From assembly GCA_001557505.1 (NCBI GenBank), contig LSAX01000004.1, forward strand, positions 1,612,001-1,676,000: DNA of 64,000 nucleotides, in the 5' to 3' direction. The position numbers and the translations under genes are program-made. Of the stretch, positions 60,301 to 64,000 are shown in pieces (within the stretch, counting starts at the first letter, position 1; each line of letters begins with the position of its first letter). Origin of the DNA: Reticulascus tulasneorum. Taxonomy: Eukaryota > Ascomycota > Sordariomycetes > Glomerellales > Reticulascaceae. A model generated the notes under the pieces. That model made no database searches. It was not told the DNA's origin and was given only the letters and a program-made list of their open reading frames with translations.

Positions 60301-61964
60301 AAGGCCAGCATATCACCGTTCCCGCTCATATTCTGACCGACGCGATGGCTCATTGAGAGACCCATCGCCTTGCTTCGAAGCAAGATTTCGGTTGTGCCGA
60401 TGGATCCTGCGCCGAGAAAGACGCATTTCTTCGCATGCACCCACATAAGGTCTCCGTGAAGATTCGCCTTGAAGTGGCCCCGGTTCCGCCCGTGCCAGGC
60501 GAAGTAGATTATGTATCCTTCGCGGCCTTCGGCCTTCTTAATGTAGCGAACTTCACTCTCGCAGAACATCTCGGCACCCCAGTTCCATGCGTCGGCAAGG
60601 TATGTTACTAGCGTCGTGGTCTTCGACCCATCGTTCACTCCGGTACAGTCCTGACCAGTCAAGGCTGAAGGAGTCATCTCGACGCCCGAGCTGTTGGGGC
60701 CGTTCCGGAACCGGGTTGTTTGTGGCACCATTTTGAACTTGTCTTTCATCCCTAGAGCCGCAGCTTGCTTCTTCAGGAGCTTTACCTTTGGAAGTTCCGG
60801 CCAGTCATCAGGGTACTTGGCTGGCTCGAGGACTTTTCTTGCGGTCTCATAGTCTAAAAGAATCCGAATGTTAGCCCGATCGTTCACAGCTATTTCAGCG
60901 ACTCTCCGGTTGGCTTTCTACTATGCAGCAGACCAATATATAAGAGACAGAAGAACGCACATTGCTTGAGACACCCGGGATTTTCTCGGATCTCTTTCGG
61001 CCAGACGGGCATGGACAGCGTGCCCTCATCAGCCTCCAGGAACACATTTGCGTTCATCAAACTTGTGCCGCCAAGGCCTAAGGAAAGGGTCAGTTTGTCA
61101 CCAGTGTGGCGAACATGCTAGAGGGGCATGCATACCGTTGCCTACAACGGCATTCAACCCCTTCCCAAAAATCAAGTGATACATGCCGGTTGGGTCGCCA
61201 CGATCCACGGCTGTGCCAGGAAGCCAGCCGGGCGCAAACTCGCCAGACATGTGGACTTCGTTGTAGGCATCAAGGACGCCACTTGGGTACTCCCCGGGCC
61301 ACTTCTCGCGTCCTCTTTCAAGAACGCAGACCGATTGCCGCTTTCCAGAGGCATCCTCCGAGCGAGCAATGCGGGAAGCTGCAACGGCGCCACCGTAGCC
61401 CGAACCGATGACGACGCAGTCATAGCTGCTTCGCATCAACTCGACCGGCTTTGATAGCCGAGGAAACGTCTTACTTCGAGCGTCGTCAGTGTAAGTGCGA
61501 ATGTTTGCATGGGACCGGGACCGGGGGCCGCCAGCATCTTCTTCATGTGTGCCGAAGGATCGGATGCGGTGAGATTGTGTGTATCTGATACCATTGGTGG
61601 GTGGTTCCTCTCGATATGAGCCTCCACTAGATTGACTAGCCGGCCTGGAGGAGCCGGCATTCTCCTTCGGCGCGTTGCCATGGAGTCCATTCACGCCATT
61701 GGCATTTTTGCCCGTGGTGTTGGGGATATCTGGACTGAAGGAGATTCTTTCGGGTTTGACATCTGCGGTGGCCATTGGGGCCATAGGGACGGCGCGCGGC
61801 GTATAAGAAAACTGCTGCGGCAAACCAACTTTTTCGAGGTTGAAGGTAGATGGTGAAAATGGCTTATACGCTTTGGTCGCAAAAACCGAACCAGGGACAA
61901 ATGACAGGGTGCGGTGGGCTAATTGAGGATCAAAACATGGGCAAGGATTAGAAGAAGCAAGCAA
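57380..61964 (-). CDS. GMC oxidoreductase fused to an alpha/beta-hydrolase-like domain
   Basis: Large bifunctional-looking flavoprotein, cholesterol-oxidase-like, possibly acting on a sterol or other alcohol. Six exons: 61964-61136, 61077-60961, 60853-60298, 60246-59909, 59851-59662, 59612-57380; all frames keep and total 1420 residues. A 175-residue Ser/Pro-rich N-terminus, without clear domain, precedes the FAD-binding Rossmann motif GSGYGG (187-192) with acidic LERG at about 215. GLGGTSLMNANVFLEAD follows splice 1. NMSGNGDMLAFGYNTDYE and the C-terminal HPIGSSGACMARDDTGATG with GLIVTDAAVIPAALGVNPF complete the GMC part at about residue 730. The C-terminal half is alpha/beta-hydrolase-like: elbow AHCMG with Cys1154 where Ser is usual, likely Asp1327 (VGRDN) and His1370 (PGYGHLD). 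Such GMC-hydrolase fusions are known in bacteria and fungi; the substrate is not. The first ATG could be one further downstream. Confidence 0.88.
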
Positions 61965-64000
61965 GGGGTTTAGGGTCTATATAAGCGAGAAGACGTGATA
62001 TGGGGAGAGCTGGAATTGCAGATTCGGACATCCCATGAGGAGGGTGATAGATAATAGTCAGTGTGAATACAGTAAGACCAGGCCGGGAGCAGCGCGAGAT
62101 ACATGGCGTTTTCTCTTACATATGTAGTCAGTATGGCAGCTGCATGGGGGGGGGGATGGTGTGGGAGCGGAACGTGTTTGTTTGGACGCTGGTAGCGTGC
62201 GGACCATGTCCATCGAATGCAAGTGCGGAGAGAACGGTCTTCGGGCGAACCCAAGGTGGTGGGCAATGCTACTTTCTGGACTCCAGCCAATCCCGGATTT
62301 AGAGTGAGGCTGGGGGGGTTCCAGGGTTGGTGGGCTGAGGAGGCGGATGGGTGGTGAGTTATTCGCACGAGTCCGAAATAAGGGCAGCATCCCCCAGCAG
62401 AAAATAGTACCGGCGCAGCAGGGGTATCAAATGTGGCTTGCTCAACCTACGGGCCAATCCAATCCACACAATGGGCACCAAAGTCCCCAGCTGGGTTTCG
62501 ATATGGGTGTCTGCTTGTTCGGTCGTGGCCTGCGGGATCTTGTTGCTATCTGTCGCCCAAGATATGCCTAATGGTGGAATGGAAAGCATCCTTGAGGGGG
62601 GACTCCGCGAGAACGAACCATGTGCCAAGCTACCTGACTGCTGCCATGACTACGGACTACTTACTTACCTACCTACCTAAAGAAGGCTTTCGTACGTAAC
62701 GCTGGGGATTTCGTAGTAGAGCACTTGTTTTCGTGCAGTAAATTGGGCTGCGGGACACGGGAAGAACGGGAAGCTAGGGACTAGTTAAGCGCGGATTATT
62801 CGCGCAACAAGAATGAAGCAGATGGTGGGCAAGAAAGGCGGACGCCACAAGCACGAGTTTGAAATTTCTGGATTGGCCCCAGAGCACATACATGGTAAGG
62901 CTCGCAGGTCGCATCTCATATACAGAGTATTACATACATTGCAGATATCAGAACCTAGTTATGTTACTACGTAACCTAGCACATGTATCTGCTGCAGATT
63001 CGACACCCTCATGAGTTCAGCTCGACTTTTGCGAATTCCCCACTGGCAGAGGAAGAATGACCATGGGAAAAGAAACCCCCCACCTTTGGCAGAGATTGGC
63101 GGTTGACGATACAAAGTACATACCTGAACAACCGGCTCATACATAATGTATGTATGTAGGCACGTACTGTACGTGTACCTACCTAGGCAAGCCTATCGTC
63201 ATATCGCATGGGCGTGGATGGTCGAGACGGGAATGTATTCCCGATCGAGTTGAGAAACATGGTATTGATGTTACATGGAGCCGAGAAGATGTGGCACAAA
63301 CACAGTCAGAATCCTAAATTGTCGCCCGCTCTGTGGTGCAGTAATGATATTTGGGACTACATTAAGAATGCAGCCGCTGAATGGACGGGGACGTCAAAAT
63401 ACAGGGTCCCAAGGGCTGAACACCCCTCTCATCAGCGGCCGGTCGCTCCACCCGCAGACCTAAATGAAGAAACTCCTTCTCCACAGGCTGCAGAAGAACA
63501 GGCACAGCCGCACAGCGGACGCACATAAATAATTAAGTGGGCGGCGACAGGGGACGAGAGAGGGAAGAAGCAGAAGTAGGAAACGCCAAGCGCAGGGGGC
63601 ATTTACCAGCATCCAGCAGTGATTGGTTGTGGAACGATCGGATGGCATGTCTTCGCCGAGGTAGACACGAGGGAGCCTTGAGAGCCCTGAGAGCCATGAT
63701 CTACAGAAAAGATATTCATCTCTCAGCCATTGGTTCGCGCTCTTCGAGCAACGAAAAGCCTAAAGCCACAGATTTGCTGAGCAATTTGCTGAGCACTGGG
63801 GTCCTTCTACATACGTAACTTGTCGGCTTTGCGCGAGCCTGAACGAAAAGCCAATTGAAACGAATTGCTCCGATCAAAGTACTGACTGGCGGGCGAGCTG
63901 TTCTGACTGGTTTGCGAATAGATGCTACTAATGCAAACCTCCCTCCCCATCTAGTACCTTACATGCGGGCGATGGCGTCACGTATGTATGTCATCATATG
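61965..64000. other. Gene-free right end
   Basis: 2 kb with no supported gene. The first few hundred bases are the promoter of the oxidoreductase gene and include a short poly-G tract at 62145-62154. Tandem TACC words lie at 62661-62679, and a TACCTACCTAGG word at 63177-63188. A 106-codon plus frame at 63208-63528 has no family feature and poor codon support. Confidence 0.5.

Noticed and set aside
63208..63528. 106-codon plus frame near the right end
   Set aside because: No domain, Pro/Gln/Ala-rich tail and no neighbouring exons; treated as chance.

Overview
The window looks like nuclear DNA of a filamentous ascomycete (Pezizomycotina). Introns are short (about 50-110 nt, GT-AG, one of 284 nt), the proteins are typical of moulds (POT1, Med5/Nut1, a PTH11-type rhodopsin-like membrane protein, C-terminal Zn2Cys6 regulator, IRC22-type TRAP-alpha), and there is a nuclear tRNA-Asp with a small intron. 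TACCTAGGTA-type words are scattered through the intergenic DNA, which hints at Sordariomycetes or a relative, but I do not name a genus. No virus, plasmid, CRISPR array or intact transposon is visible.

Layout, left half (1-27 kb), gene-poor and accessory-like: the 5' end of a minus-strand gene at the left edge (possibly a mitochondrial aspartate/glutamate carrier); a B-type cyclin (1789-4075, minus); a GPI-type cupredoxin-like surface protein (6557-7327, plus); tRNA-Asp(GTC) (8474-8554, minus); a 4.8 kb gene-free stretch; a regulator with a C-terminal zinc cluster (13384-15410, plus); an MFS monocarboxylate-type transporter (17638-19012, plus) convergent with a kynurenine-formamidase-like hydrolase (19157-20106, minus); a PTH11-like membrane protein (22959-24564, plus) convergent with an FAD monooxygenase (24905-26257, minus).

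Layout, right half (27-62 kb), dense housekeeping DNA: RNA polymerase III subunit RPC4 (minus) and urease accessory protein UreD (minus); cohesin SCC3 (plus), divergent from UreD; POT1 (minus) divergent from importin alpha (plus); a large DEVH-box RNA helicase (minus) divergent from an aprataxin-type DNA repair enzyme (plus); an AT-hook protein (minus); a 2-oxoglutarate/Fe(II) dioxygenase (plus); TRAP-alpha/IRC22 (minus); Mediator subunit 5 (minus); and a 1420-residue GMC oxidoreductase fused to an alpha/beta-hydrolase-like domain (57380-61964, minus). The last 2 kb hold no gene I can support.

Exon boundaries were worked out by hand: donor and acceptor sites were chosen so that the frame is kept, conserved family sequence is restored and the summed exon length divides by three. 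The most unusual item is the GMC-hydrolase fusion, whose hydrolase nucleophile elbow carries Cys in place of Ser. Other points of interest are the regulator with its zinc cluster at the C-terminus beside a gene desert, a uORF overlapping the transporter start, and a spliceable minus-strand exon pair near 5.6-5.9 kb that matches no gene I know.
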